Shown here: positions 34,182-42,479 of the stretch, in pieces
Position numbering within the stretch: position 1 is the first letter of the stretch
Layout: every line of letters starts with the position of its first letter
From: Oligoflexia bacterium
GTDB taxonomy: Bacteria > Bdellovibrionota > Bacteriovoracia > Bacteriovoracales > Bacteriovoracaceae
Direction: 5' to 3'
DNA: 64,000 nt
NCBI GenBank assembly: GCA_015231955.1
Contig: JADGAN010000012.1
Span: 1 to 64,000, forward strand
The notes under the pieces: model-generated
The model's input: the letters and a program-made list of their open reading frames with translations, nothing else
Told to the model about the DNA's origin: nothing
Databases searched by the model: none
Position numbers and translations under genes: made by a program

Positions 34182-34972
34182 TGGCGATGAAAGCTCCTTT
34201 TTCTTTTTCTGGTTACTACAAGAAATATCGCTATTTTGTATTTGCGCTGTTAGGAGTATTTCTCCTTTACACTGTTGTGGACATCGCACTTATCATGATG
34301 GATATCAATAAATTAAGCAAAGGGTATATCGAAGTACGAGTGGATCAAGAGAGTGGTCTTGCTGATTATGAGTGGAGTGCAAAGCGTCCTGCACGATGGG
34401 TGGCGCTAAAGGCGGTTGCCCCTTTGGTGGTAAGAGCAATTATTATTAGTGAAGATGGTCCTTTTTATATGCATCCAGGTTACGATTTAGAGCAGATTAA
34501 GATTGCGGTTGGAGAGGCCTTTAGCAATGGGGGGAGAGTGCGGGGAGCAAGTACGATTACTCAGCAGGTGATAAAAAATCTCTACCTAACTCGTAGTAAG
34601 AGCTTATGGCGAAAGCTAAAGGAGTTGCCTTTGGCAATTTATATGGATCGGGTGCTTTCTAAAAACCGCATTTTGGAAATATACCTTAATATTATTGAGT
34701 ATGGGCCAGGCCTTTATGGGATAAAACCTGCGGCCTATCACTATTTTGCAAAATCCCCTGGGGAGTTAGATGCTAAAGAGGGAGCGTTTCTAGCAATGCT
34801 ACTTCCAAATCCGAAAAAGAACTCTTCCTCCTTTAAAAAGCGTGCAACCACCGTCTATGCGAGAAGAGTAATGAAGACGATCTTATACCGTATGGCCACT
34901 CTTGGTTATATTAGGCGGGACGAAGCTTTGAATTTTGCTAGCTCAAAATTCTCTTGGGAAAACGAAAAGTAA
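34181..34972 (+). CDS. mtgA: Monofunctional peptidoglycan glycosyltransferase MtgA
   Basis: A 263-residue inner-membrane GT51 enzyme polymerising lipid II. One N-terminal membrane helix (FVFALLGVFLLYTVV) is followed by the GT51 motifs EDGPFYMHPGYD (catalytic Glu), GASTITQQVIKNLYL, RKLKELPLAI and LEIYLNIIEYGPGLYG. No transpeptidase domain is present. It starts on the overlapping TAATG with the lipid-kinase gene. Confidence 0.93.
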   Translation: MAMKAPFSFSGYYKKYRYFVFALLGVFLLYTVVDIALIMMDINKLSKGYIEVRVDQESGLADYEWSAKRPARWVALKAVAPLVVRAIIISEDGPFYMHPGYDLEQIKIAVGEAFSNGGRVRGASTITQQVIKNLYLTRSKSLWRKLKELPLAIYMDRVLSKNRILEIYLNIIEYGPGLYGIKPAAYHYFAKSPGELDAKEGAFLAMLLPNPKKNSSSFKKRATTVYARRVMKTILYRMATLGYIRRDEALNFASSKFSWENEK

Positions 34973-34974
34973 AA

Positions 34975-35163
34975 CTAAGGGCCTGCTAGCTTTTCCATCT
35001 CTTTGGAGAGAATCTCTTGCGCAAGCTTAGGAACCAGCTCTTTTAAATCTTTCTCTAGTTGTTCCTTGGAGTAATTATTTAAGATCTCTTCCACCATTTG
35101 TGATATTTGTGGCATCAGTTGTGCTTTTAAATCATTTAAATCCATATCGTTTTTTTTATTCAA
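34975..35163 (-). CDS. Small amphipathic helical protein
   Basis: A 62-residue, Leu/Lys/Glu-rich protein predicted to be a coiled coil. GGAGGAG sits seven bases before the TTG start at 35163, which is a strong ribosome site, and an ATG at 35145 is an alternative. It is convergent with mtgA. I do not recognise it. Confidence 0.5.
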   Translation of the reverse strand: MNKKNDMDLNDLKAQLMPQISQMVEEILNNYSKEQLEKDLKELVPKLAQEILSKEMEKLAGP

Positions 35164-35221
35164 AATATCTCCTCCCCTTAAATTTGAATTTTGGACTCTT
35201 TTGTATTATTGTAACCAATTT

Positions 35222-36319
35222 ATGAATGAATTAAAGAGTTTTCCTAAAGAACGTATTGCAGAAATCTTTACCCAAAATCTCCCCTTGATCGATGTACGAG
35301 CAGCGGTGGAGTTTGAAAAAGGGGGAATGCCTAATGCTTGCAATCTTCCCCTTTTGAATAATAAAGAGCGGGAGCTGGTGGGGATTTGTTATAAGGAACG
35401 AGGCCCTAGCGCGGCGATTTTATTAGGACAGCAGTTGGTGAGTGGAGAAACCTTGCTAGATCGTCAAGTAAAATGGGCCCGCTTCATTGAGGAGAATCCA
35501 AACGCTTTACTCTACTGTTTTCGAGGGGGGCTACGCTCTAAGTGGGCACAAACTTTTATTTTTGAGTATACGGGTAGAGAAATCGCAAGAGTAGAGGGTG
35601 GACATAAAGCGCTTCGCCACTTTTTATTGAACACTATGGTAAAGGAGAGTGAAGAGCGGAGTTTTCTTATTTTAGGAGGTAAAACGGGTGCAGGGAAGAC
35701 TGAACTTTTGTTGCGTCATGCTTATCAGATCGATATTGAGGGACTGGCAGTTCACCGTGGATCTGCTTTTGGAAATAGGATGACGCCGCAACCTTCTCAA
35801 GTCGATTTTGAAAATGCACTAGCAGTAAAACTTTTACAGATGAGGAAAGGGCCTTCTATCCTTTTAGAGAATGAGAGCCGAGTGTTGGGGCGAATCTCCA
35901 TTCCCGATGCGCTTTATTGCAAAATGCAAAACTCGCCACTTATTATTTTAAATAAAAGTGTGGAGGAGCGTGCGCGCTTTATTGTGCAAACTTATATTGT
36001 AGAAAGCTATCACTATTATCTACAAAAATCTGATAGTGGACAAGATGAGAGCAGTGCACTGGAAATGGTTCATCAGGATTTGAAACAGTCACTACAAAAA
36101 ATCTCACGTAGATTAGGTGGAGTTCGTTACCAAGAGATCTTAGCACTACTCGAGCGTGCTACCAATAGTAGCAAGTGGGAAGAGTATCTCCCATTTGTAG
36201 AAAGGCTGCTTGTTGATTATTACGATCCTTATTATGACTATGCTGAAAGTAAAAATAGTGAGAGAATTGTTTTTAGCGGAAGAGAAGAGGAGATTTTAGA
36301 GTATTTGACGGCCTCTTAG
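35222..36319 (+). CDS. mnmH: tRNA 2-selenouridine/geranylthiouridine synthase MnmH (SelU)
   Basis: A 365-residue protein with an N-terminal rhodanese domain, whose active-site Cys is in YCFRGGLRSKW, followed by a P-loop domain GGKTGAGKT near 145. This two-domain order is that of MnmH, which exchanges sulfur for selenium at U34 of tRNA. The ATG at 35222 is preferred to a TTG at 35201. SelD and SelA are not in the window. Its 3' end overlaps the opposing gene by 4 bp. Confidence 0.9.
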   Translation: MNELKSFPKERIAEIFTQNLPLIDVRAAVEFEKGGMPNACNLPLLNNKERELVGICYKERGPSAAILLGQQLVSGETLLDRQVKWARFIEENPNALLYCFRGGLRSKWAQTFIFEYTGREIARVEGGHKALRHFLLNTMVKESEERSFLILGGKTGAGKTELLLRHAYQIDIEGLAVHRGSAFGNRMTPQPSQVDFENALAVKLLQMRKGPSILLENESRVLGRISIPDALYCKMQNSPLIILNKSVEERARFIVQTYIVESYHYYLQKSDSGQDESSALEMVHQDLKQSLQKISRRLGGVRYQEILALLERATNSSKWEEYLPFVERLLVDYYDPYYDYAESKNSERIVFSGREEEILEYLTAS

Positions 36320-37113
36320 CTTTTCTTGGCAGGTTCCATAAGCGTAGTCTTAACAATATTTTCTATCCTTTCAGCGGGGATAGGAAAGAAGACGCAAAAG
36401 ACGCCTATTTCAAAAACAATCATGATTAGGGAGACCATCAGTTTTTTACTAAGACGTGACCAGATGGAACCTTGACGTGCAACCAACAGTCCTAGCAGAA
36501 AAAAGAAGAGACCACCTCCAACAGCAATGTTCCGAAATTTAGGAAAGATCTCCTTGTTTTGATAAGTCTTAATCACCTCTGGTAAAACTTTATTATCCCT
36601 TAGAATACGAATACAAATTCTTGCTACTTTATCAAAGTATAAAATAGCGCCAAGGAAAGGTATTTCTGTGCTTTTTTTGGACAATTCTGAGAGGATCTTG
36701 TTTTCGTCAAGGGTGCTGAAGGGATTGGCAAAACCATCAAGCGGTGTGGGGGAGTTTGCGGGTGCCGGTGTTGCTGTCTCTGCTACTTCTGGGGCACTGG
36801 TGGTCGTGGCGGCGGCAGCATCGGTCTCTGCTGCTGGAGTGGCCGCGACTGATGCTGGTGCATGGGCCCCTCCTGCTGCATTTTCACTAAGTTCAGTGGC
36901 CCCTGCGTTGTCTTCGTATTCTTTGTACTCTTTATCTTTGTAATCTTTATCTCTGTACTCTTTGTTTTGGGGATTATCGTCATTTTCGTTGAGATTTTCA
37001 CTCTCACTTGCACTCACGTTGTCATTTTGAGCATATATTGGAGGGGTGAAAAGGGCCACGCTTAAGAGGAAGAGAAAAAAAATAAGACTTAATTTTGAGT
37101 TTAAAAAATGCAT
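36316..37113 (-). CDS. Exported/membrane protein with Ala-Thr-Pro-rich linker
   Basis: A 265-residue protein with a signal peptide (FFLFLLSVALFTPPIYA), an acidic KEYRDKDYKDKEYKEY-type repeat, an Ala/Thr/Pro-rich stretch (75-120), then a soluble part and two C-terminal membrane helices (about 197-212 and 227-245). A good GGAGGT ribosome site precedes the ATG. The disordered linker suggests it spans the periplasm. I do not recognise a family. Confidence 0.55.
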   Translation of the reverse strand: MHFLNSKLSLIFFLFLLSVALFTPPIYAQNDNVSASESENLNENDDNPQNKEYRDKDYKDKEYKEYEDNAGATELSENAAGGAHAPASVAATPAAETDAAAATTTSAPEVAETATPAPANSPTPLDGFANPFSTLDENKILSELSKKSTEIPFLGAILYFDKVARICIRILRDNKVLPEVIKTYQNKEIFPKFRNIAVGGGLFFFLLGLLVARQGSIWSRLSKKLMVSLIMIVFEIGVFCVFFPIPAERIENIVKTTLMEPAKKS

Positions 37114-37142
37114 AAACTACCTCCAAGTGTTTCCTCGGAAGT

Positions 37143-37685
37143 TTAGGGACAATGCTTTAGCCAAATAAACTTAAGATAGTCTAAATAAGTTTTATCGGAA
37201 AAAATCTCATGCAGATATTCATGACTTTGATCTTGAAGCAGCTGATAAGTGCGTTTTAGTTGTGTCGCTTGGACAATCATTGTTTGATAGAGGATATTGA
37301 TCTCATTTAATTGATTCTCCTCTTTTGCCTTGAGAAAGAGTGCCGTAGTTTGTGCAAACTCAATTGCTGAAAGTTTAACATACGCTTTGATTTCAGAGTC
37401 GATATTTTTCCATCGCTCATAAAATTGAAAGAGGAAGCGAATACTTTGAGTTAATCCCGATTTTAAGGAGGTGATATCCTCTTTCTCTTTTTTACTTAAG
37501 CGGATAGAGCAGAGAACATTACTATTACTACTATCACTGTTTTTTTTGCGCTTAAGTAGTTTCTCAGATAATTTGTCGAAGCGATCAAGGGCCGTACGTG
37601 CCTCCTCATGGGAGAGCACTGAAGAGAGGTTCTCTTCTTTCAGAAAATTCTTCATGAATGAGTTTTGGTTGGATCCGAAGCTCAC
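37143..37685 (-). CDS. Hypothetical cytosolic helical protein
   Basis: A 180-residue, largely helical protein rich in Lys, Leu and Ser. The GTG at 37685 opens the frame; an ATG at 37655 is the alternative start. No motif is recognised. It is 29 bp upstream of the exported protein gene on the same strand and probably cotranscribed. Confidence 0.5.
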   Translation of the reverse strand: MSFGSNQNSFMKNFLKEENLSSVLSHEEARTALDRFDKLSEKLLKRKKNSDSSNSNVLCSIRLSKKEKEDITSLKSGLTQSIRFLFQFYERWKNIDSEIKAYVKLSAIEFAQTTALFLKAKEENQLNEINILYQTMIVQATQLKRTYQLLQDQSHEYLHEIFSDKTYLDYLKFIWLKHCP

Positions 37686-37795
37686 AGCACACCCTTTTTT
37701 TACACCGGTTTTTTACTATAGCTGCAACGGTCTGCTTTTTAAATGGGAAATTTCTATTTCTTATGGCGCAAGTCACCGACTAGGCCCTAAGAGAT

Positions 37796-38974
37796 TCAAG
37801 CGAGCAGAGTGCGAGCAAGAGTAATCCAATACTTCGCTCCAATAGCAAGTGCTTCGTCTGGAAAATCGAAATCGGGATGGTGAAGCGGCGAAGGAGTTCC
37901 AATACCCAGATGAATATAACAAGCTGGAACTTTCTCTGCAAAGTAGGAGAAATCTTCTCCACCAAGGCTTGCTGGTACAGGGTAATGCAACTGCTGTGGA
38001 TGAGAGATTATCGAGGAGATTACCTCTTTGCAAAGAGTAGTTTCTCGTTCACTATTGATGGTGACGGGATAACCATAAACATAATTGATATCAATCTTTA
38101 CATTGTGAATGGCGGCGATCCCTTCGGCAATTTGAAAGATGCTTGCTTTTAAAAACTCACGCACGTCAGAAGAGAGTGAGCGTGCGGTTCCACTTAAGCG
38201 TGCAGTGGCGGGAATAATATTATGAGTAGTCCCAGAGTGTACTTCGGTGATAGAGATCACCGCTGGAGTATGGGGATTTATTCGCCTAGAGACAATTGTT
38301 TGTAGTGATAGGATCAATTCAGAGAGCGCTACAATGGGATCGGGGGAGTGGTGTGGTTGTGCTCCATGCCCTCCCTTGCCGGTGATAGTAATATAAAGTT
38401 CATCACTATTGGCCATGATAGCACCTGGTGCAAGTCCAAACTCTCCAAGAGGGAGGTCAGGCCAGCCGTGCATGCCAAAGATAGCATCCATGGGAAAGCG
38501 ATCAAACAGCCCCTCTTCAATCATCTTTTGCGCACCAAAAAATCCCTCTTCGCCTGGTTGGAAAATAGCATACACATTTCCCGCAAAATCTCTGGAGTGC
38601 GCTAGTTCTTGGGTTGCACCAAGGAGCATGGCCATATGGCCATCATGGCCACAAGCGTGCATTATTCCAGGGTGTTTTGATTTGTAGAAAGGGGTGCCAT
38701 TTTCTTGCAGCGGAAGAGCGTCGATATCTGCTCGAAGACCAATAGCACGGTAGTTGTTACCTTGCTTGCTTGGATGCTTCCCCTTAATCACCGCCACCAC
38801 GCCGGTTCCCGCAATAGCAGTGACCACCTCATCCACAGGCATGCTCTTTAAGATAGTTTCAATTTTTTTAGAGGTGAGCTTCTCCTCCATGCCAACCTCT
38901 GGGCACTGATGAAACTCTCTTCTCCATGAGGTCATTGCTGCAATGGTGTTATCTTGAATAATTTTTTTTTGCAT
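37796..38974 (-). CDS. M20-family metal-dependent amidohydrolase
   Basis: A 392-residue cytosolic enzyme of the hippurate/N-acyl-amino-acid amidohydrolase group. The metal-binding motifs HACGHDGHMAMLLGA near 110 and GEEGFFGAQKM near 150 are present, as is GGEDFSYFAEK. It cleaves an N-acyl group from an amino acid; the specific substrate is unknown. It starts one base after the stop of the receiver-domain gene, so the two are translationally coupled. Confidence 0.9.
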   Translation of the reverse strand: MQKKIIQDNTIAAMTSWRREFHQCPEVGMEEKLTSKKIETILKSMPVDEVVTAIAGTGVVAVIKGKHPSKQGNNYRAIGLRADIDALPLQENGTPFYKSKHPGIMHACGHDGHMAMLLGATQELAHSRDFAGNVYAIFQPGEEGFFGAQKMIEEGLFDRFPMDAIFGMHGWPDLPLGEFGLAPGAIMANSDELYITITGKGGHGAQPHHSPDPIVALSELILSLQTIVSRRINPHTPAVISITEVHSGTTHNIIPATARLSGTARSLSSDVREFLKASIFQIAEGIAAIHNVKIDINYVYGYPVTINSERETTLCKEVISSIISHPQQLHYPVPASLGGEDFSYFAEKVPACYIHLGIGTPSPLHHPDFDFPDEALAIGAKYWITLARTLLA

Positions 38975-38975
38975 A

Positions 38976-39440
38976 CTAAAAAATTTCGCGGAGGTATTTT
39001 TCCACCTCTTGTAAAAGTTTGTCTTCGATATGAGAAAAACCTACATCTGACTGTCCGTTTTGCAAAATAGTTTGCTTTACTCTTTTAACAAAGTCAAACA
39101 TTTGCTTGGGAGTAAAAGGCTTGCCCATGTAACTAACCTTTTTAAGTGCAGAGTAGCTGGGTACATGTGCTAAAAGTCCACTGAGCATGAGAATGTAAGT
39201 GGGATGCTGCTCTTTGGGTAGTTTAGAGACCAATTGTAAAATCTCTTTGCCATCGAGGCCTGGCATTTTAAGATCGCAAATCATAAGATCAAACTTTTGA
39301 CTTTTAATTTTTTCTAAGGCCTTTGTGCCGTTTACACAATAGGCAATGGTAATGCCGTTAATCTCTTTGCCGATACTCTCTGAGAGGTGCTGGCAAAAAT
39401 CCTCTTCATCATCAATGATCAAAATTTTAATCTCGCTCAT
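38976..39440 (-). CDS. Receiver-domain response regulator, single domain plus tail
   Basis: A 154-residue protein with a CheY-like receiver: acidic pocket LIIDDEED, phosphorylatable Asp in CDLKMPGLDG, Ser in MLSGLL and Lys in YMGKPF. A helical tail of about 30 residues follows and there is no output domain. A partner kinase is not adjacent. It is cotranscribed with the amidohydrolase. Confidence 0.85.
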   Translation of the reverse strand: MSEIKILIIDDEEDFCQHLSESIGKEINGITIAYCVNGTKALEKIKSQKFDLMICDLKMPGLDGKEILQLVSKLPKEQHPTYILMLSGLLAHVPSYSALKKVSYMGKPFTPKQMFDFVKRVKQTILQNGQSDVGFSHIEDKLLQEVEKYLREIF

Positions 39441-39476
39441 GAAATACCTCTGAAAAAAAATAGTTTGTCTTAATAA

Positions 39477-39537
39477 GCATACTAAATTGTCTCACAATTT
39501 AACATGATAAAAAACATTTGCTTTTGGCATACTAAAT
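39477..39537. promoter_or_regulatory. Direct repeats and hairpin upstream of receiver gene
   Basis: GCATACTAAAT occurs at 39477-39487 and again at 39527-39537. Between them AAATTGT and ACAATTT (39484-39500) form an exact inverted repeat with a 3-base centre. They lie 37-100 bases upstream of the receiver-domain start and may bind a regulator. Confidence 0.45.
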
Positions 39538-39590
39538 CAGTCGAGTGTCTTTGACCAAAACTACCAGTTTCAAGGTAAGTGAGGGATCTA

Positions 39591-40007
39591 TTATCGACGG
39601 CGATTCCAGCAGCTTAAGGGATAGCGATTTCCTCTCCAAGTTGTCCACCCACTGGCGGTTACAGCGGCGGCATCATAGTTTAGAAGCCAATTGTCTGGTT
39701 CATTTCCTAAATAACGAATGGCCAGATGGCGATTACTAGAGGAGTTGATGTCTAGTCGCACCCAAGCACTGCCACTATCGCTAAACCATCCCACTGTTTT
39801 AACCCCAGAGGTGGTTGAACAGATATCGCCATTGCATGTGGTGCGAGAATCATCAACAACTTGCCACACCATCTGTGCTGAGCGGCCATCAATATTGCAA
39901 TTCCAGGTACCGTGGTACCATTGGGTTATAACCATGCTGGCGTGAGCAGCAGAAAGAAAAGAGACAAGTGCCAACAGAGGAAAAAGTAAGCGTAATGATT
40001 TCATCAT
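39591..40007 (-). CDS. Secreted DUF6006-like protein
   Basis: A 138-residue exported protein with a signal peptide (LLFPLLALVSFLSAAHA). The mature part is Trp/Cys-rich: GTWNCNIDGRSAQMVWQV, CNGDICSTTSG and GWTTWRGNRYPLSC. This pattern resembles the DUF6006 family of small secreted proteins of unknown function, recalled rather than searched. GGAG precedes the ATG. It probably folds with two disulfides and acts outside the cell. Confidence 0.65.
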   Translation of the reverse strand: MMKSLRLLFPLLALVSFLSAAHASMVITQWYHGTWNCNIDGRSAQMVWQVVDDSRTTCNGDICSTTSGVKTVGWFSDSGSAWVRLDINSSSNRHLAIRYLGNEPDNWLLNYDAAAVTASGWTTWRGNRYPLSCWNRRR

Positions 40008-40179
40008 AGGTGACTCCTTTTGACAAAATGAACGTTGAGTAGCTGATTAATAAAAAAAAAAAAAGAACAAAACTCTTTTTTTTATAAAAATGCAAATAAA
40101 GTGCCAAGGAAAAACGGAGTGTGACGGGGCAAAAGGATACCGATAGGATACTGCTATTCTCTAATCAAAAAATAGTATT

Positions 40180-41352
40180 TTATCTTTCTTTCTTTTCTTT
40201 TTTCTCTCTTGCTTCGTCTTGCATTTTTTTCTTCCTCTCTAAGTTTTGAGCAACTGATTCTTTCATTTGTGAGGCATAGTCATCGATAAGCAGCTTGTTG
40301 TACAGGTCATGGGAGTAAGCTTTGAAATTTCTATGCAATTTTATGATTGCCTTAAGCGCAAGATGTTCTTTGTAGACTTTTTCAGAGTTTTTGCCGTTTG
40401 CTATTTGTGCAGAAATAGTGCCTATTTCCATAGTGTATATAGTAATAAGCTGATCTAGGAAATTAATATACTCTTGCTGTTTTTCACTATTTTGCTCCGA
40501 AGTTGGTGCATGCTTAGCTGCAAGCATTTCGGACAGTCCTGCCATTAAATTTTCCAATCCTTTTGATTCTAGCCCTAAATTGTCTTGAATTTTATCTTGC
40601 AGCCAACTAAACGCTTTGAAAATATTTCCATTACTCCTTAGTTCTGTCAAGGTCTGCTCTGCATTGGTTAGTGTTGTCATAAGCATCTTAAAATCTCGAG
40701 CTTTGCCGTTATTACTCTTATCGGAAAAGATGAATTTTATGACTCTATTGATTCTGTTTTTTTCATCTGCTTTTTTTAGTGGATAGATCTGTACTAACAA
40801 CTGAGTAATCTCATCATCGGTAAACGCTCTTAAGCGTGTTCTCATGGTTTCACCCTCGTTTTCACAAAACTTTGTTTGTGCATTGTTTTGTAAATAGGAG
40901 GTAATAGTGTTTGCATCCATGTTAGAAAAATTCAACGACATCTCCTCTTTAGTCATCTTGCAGATCTTTTCTGCGTTGGTCACCAGTGGGAATGAGTTGT
41001 TTTTATTATCAAAAGAAACATCAGTATTATCAGTAGTATCAGAAGTGTCAGAGAGGCAGCTGGAAACTCCCATGGAGAAATCGCCTGGATCATAGGATAG
41101 ATTAGCGGCCTCATATGCTACCTTTAGAAGTATGTCATTCCTCTTTTGAAAATCAGTGCCGCAACTTTCTAGTTGTTTTGATAGTTCTGGATTATTTCTG
41201 ATCAGTGATTGAAAAAAATCTTGCATGTTAAATTTTCTATATTCACTTTTTGTATACGCAGAACTTGTGAGATCATCGTTGCCAAAAGAGTTAAACACAG
41301 GAAAGATAAGGTATCCTAACAAGAAAAACAAAAGATGGCCTATACGTTTCAT
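40180..41352 (-). CDS. Exported hypothetical protein, helical
   Basis: A 390-residue protein with a signal peptide (HLLFFLLGYLIFPVFNSFG) from the ATG at 41352, which follows a GGGAG site; an upstream in-frame start at 41403 would hide the signal peptide. The mature protein is helical and Lys/Asn-rich and ends in a strongly charged tail of Lys/Glu repeats. Four cysteines lie in the first half. No family is recognised. Confidence 0.55.
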   Translation of the reverse strand: MKRIGHLLFFLLGYLIFPVFNSFGNDDLTSSAYTKSEYRKFNMQDFFQSLIRNNPELSKQLESCGTDFQKRNDILLKVAYEAANLSYDPGDFSMGVSSCLSDTSDTTDNTDVSFDNKNNSFPLVTNAEKICKMTKEEMSLNFSNMDANTITSYLQNNAQTKFCENEGETMRTRLRAFTDDEITQLLVQIYPLKKADEKNRINRVIKFIFSDKSNNGKARDFKMLMTTLTNAEQTLTELRSNGNIFKAFSWLQDKIQDNLGLESKGLENLMAGLSEMLAAKHAPTSEQNSEKQQEYINFLDQLITIYTMEIGTISAQIANGKNSEKVYKEHLALKAIIKLHRNFKAYSHDLYNKLLIDDYASQMKESVAQNLERKKKMQDEAREKKEKKER

Positions 41353-41554
41353 ACATTCTCCCAATAAAGAGTATTTGTTCAATGACAGCAATAATGCTAC
41401 CACTGGCCTTGTAAAAGTTATAAAAGAAAACCAGGTATGTTTTGTTTTAGGATAGTTAGCAGCGGGAGAGGGGACCTTTGAGGGTCAATAAAATTTATGA
41501 ATAGTGGGCACTACCGTTTGGAAGAATTGAATGGTTTCACTTGCTGATTTGTTG

Positions 41555-41560
41555 TATAAT
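41555..41560 (+). promoter_or_regulatory. Candidate -10 element upstream of glycyl-radical genes
   Basis: A perfect TATAAT lies 59 bases upstream of the activase ATG. A good -35 is not evident at 16-18 bases, so an activator-dependent promoter (for example an anaerobic regulator) is conceivable. Confidence 0.3.
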
Positions 41561-41618
41561 CTCCCTGGCGAGAAAAGTGGTTCCTAGTACAAATATTTGA
41601 AAGCGAGAGCAAGCAGTA

Positions 41619-42479
41619 ATGACGATAACAAAACATAAAGCAATGATTTTCGATATTCAAAAGTTTTCTATCCATGATGGGCCAGGCATCAGAACCCTGC
41701 TCTTTTTTAAAGGCTGCCCTCTCCGTTGCCTTTGGTGTTCCAATCCTGAAGGGCTTACCTCCACGCCTAGTTTTTTTCGAGATCAAAAGCTTTGTATTCA
41801 CTGTGGCCAGTGTGAACACCATTGTCCTAGCGGTGCTTTAAGAGTCATTGGTCAAGAGATGAGTGTTTCAGAGGTGATGAAGATCTTGATGAGCGATTTT
41901 ATTTTTTATCGTGAGTCGGGAGGTGGGATCACCCTTGGGGGAGGAGAGCCGACTATGCATAGTGAGTTTTGTCTTGAGCTTTTACGCCAGTGTCGTGGGC
42001 AGGGCACCCATACCGCTATAGAGAGCTGTCTTTATGCTCCCTGGAAAACCATTGAGCAACTCCTTCCTTGGTTGGATCTTTGGATGATTGATCTTAAGGT
42101 GATGGACGACAAGATTCATCAAATGGCCACAGGAGTCTCCAATACGCTGATTCTTGAGAATATGAAAAAGCTATTCTTGGCCGCCAATGTCCCACTGCTA
42201 CTGCGTCTTCCAGTTATTCCTGGAATCAACGATCATCTCGAGAATTTCCAACAAATCATCGCTTTTATCAAAGAGCATGATCCATTAGGGAGGGTAACGG
42301 CGGTTGAGCTGTTGCCCTATCATCGCTATGGCGTGAGGAAATATCAAGGACTACAAATGGAGTACCGCTATTCCGAAGCAGCAACAAAAGATGACCAATA
42401 TCTACAATACCTCAATGAAATTGTGCAACTCTTTTCCACTCAACATAATATTAACTGCAACCTTGGAGAACAATTATGA
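41619..42479 (+). CDS. Glycyl-radical-enzyme activating enzyme (radical SAM)
   Basis: A 286-residue radical SAM activase. The cluster-binding motif is CPLRCLWC (C-x3-C-x2-C) near 33-40, followed by one extra [4Fe-4S] site, CIHCGQCEHHCPSG. GGGITLGGGEPT is the SAM-binding glycine-rich segment. It installs the glycyl radical on the protein encoded next; its stop overlaps the eliminase ATG (ATGA). The added cluster is typical of activases for eliminase-type glycyl radical enzymes. Confidence 0.93.
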   Translation: MTITKHKAMIFDIQKFSIHDGPGIRTLLFFKGCPLRCLWCSNPEGLTSTPSFFRDQKLCIHCGQCEHHCPSGALRVIGQEMSVSEVMKILMSDFIFYRESGGGITLGGGEPTMHSEFCLELLRQCRGQGTHTAIESCLYAPWKTIEQLLPWLDLWMIDLKVMDDKIHQMATGVSNTLILENMKKLFLAANVPLLLRLPVIPGINDHLENFQQIIAFIKEHDPLGRVTAVELLPYHRYGVRKYQGLQMEYRYSEAATKDDQYLQYLNEIVQLFSTQHNINCNLGEQL

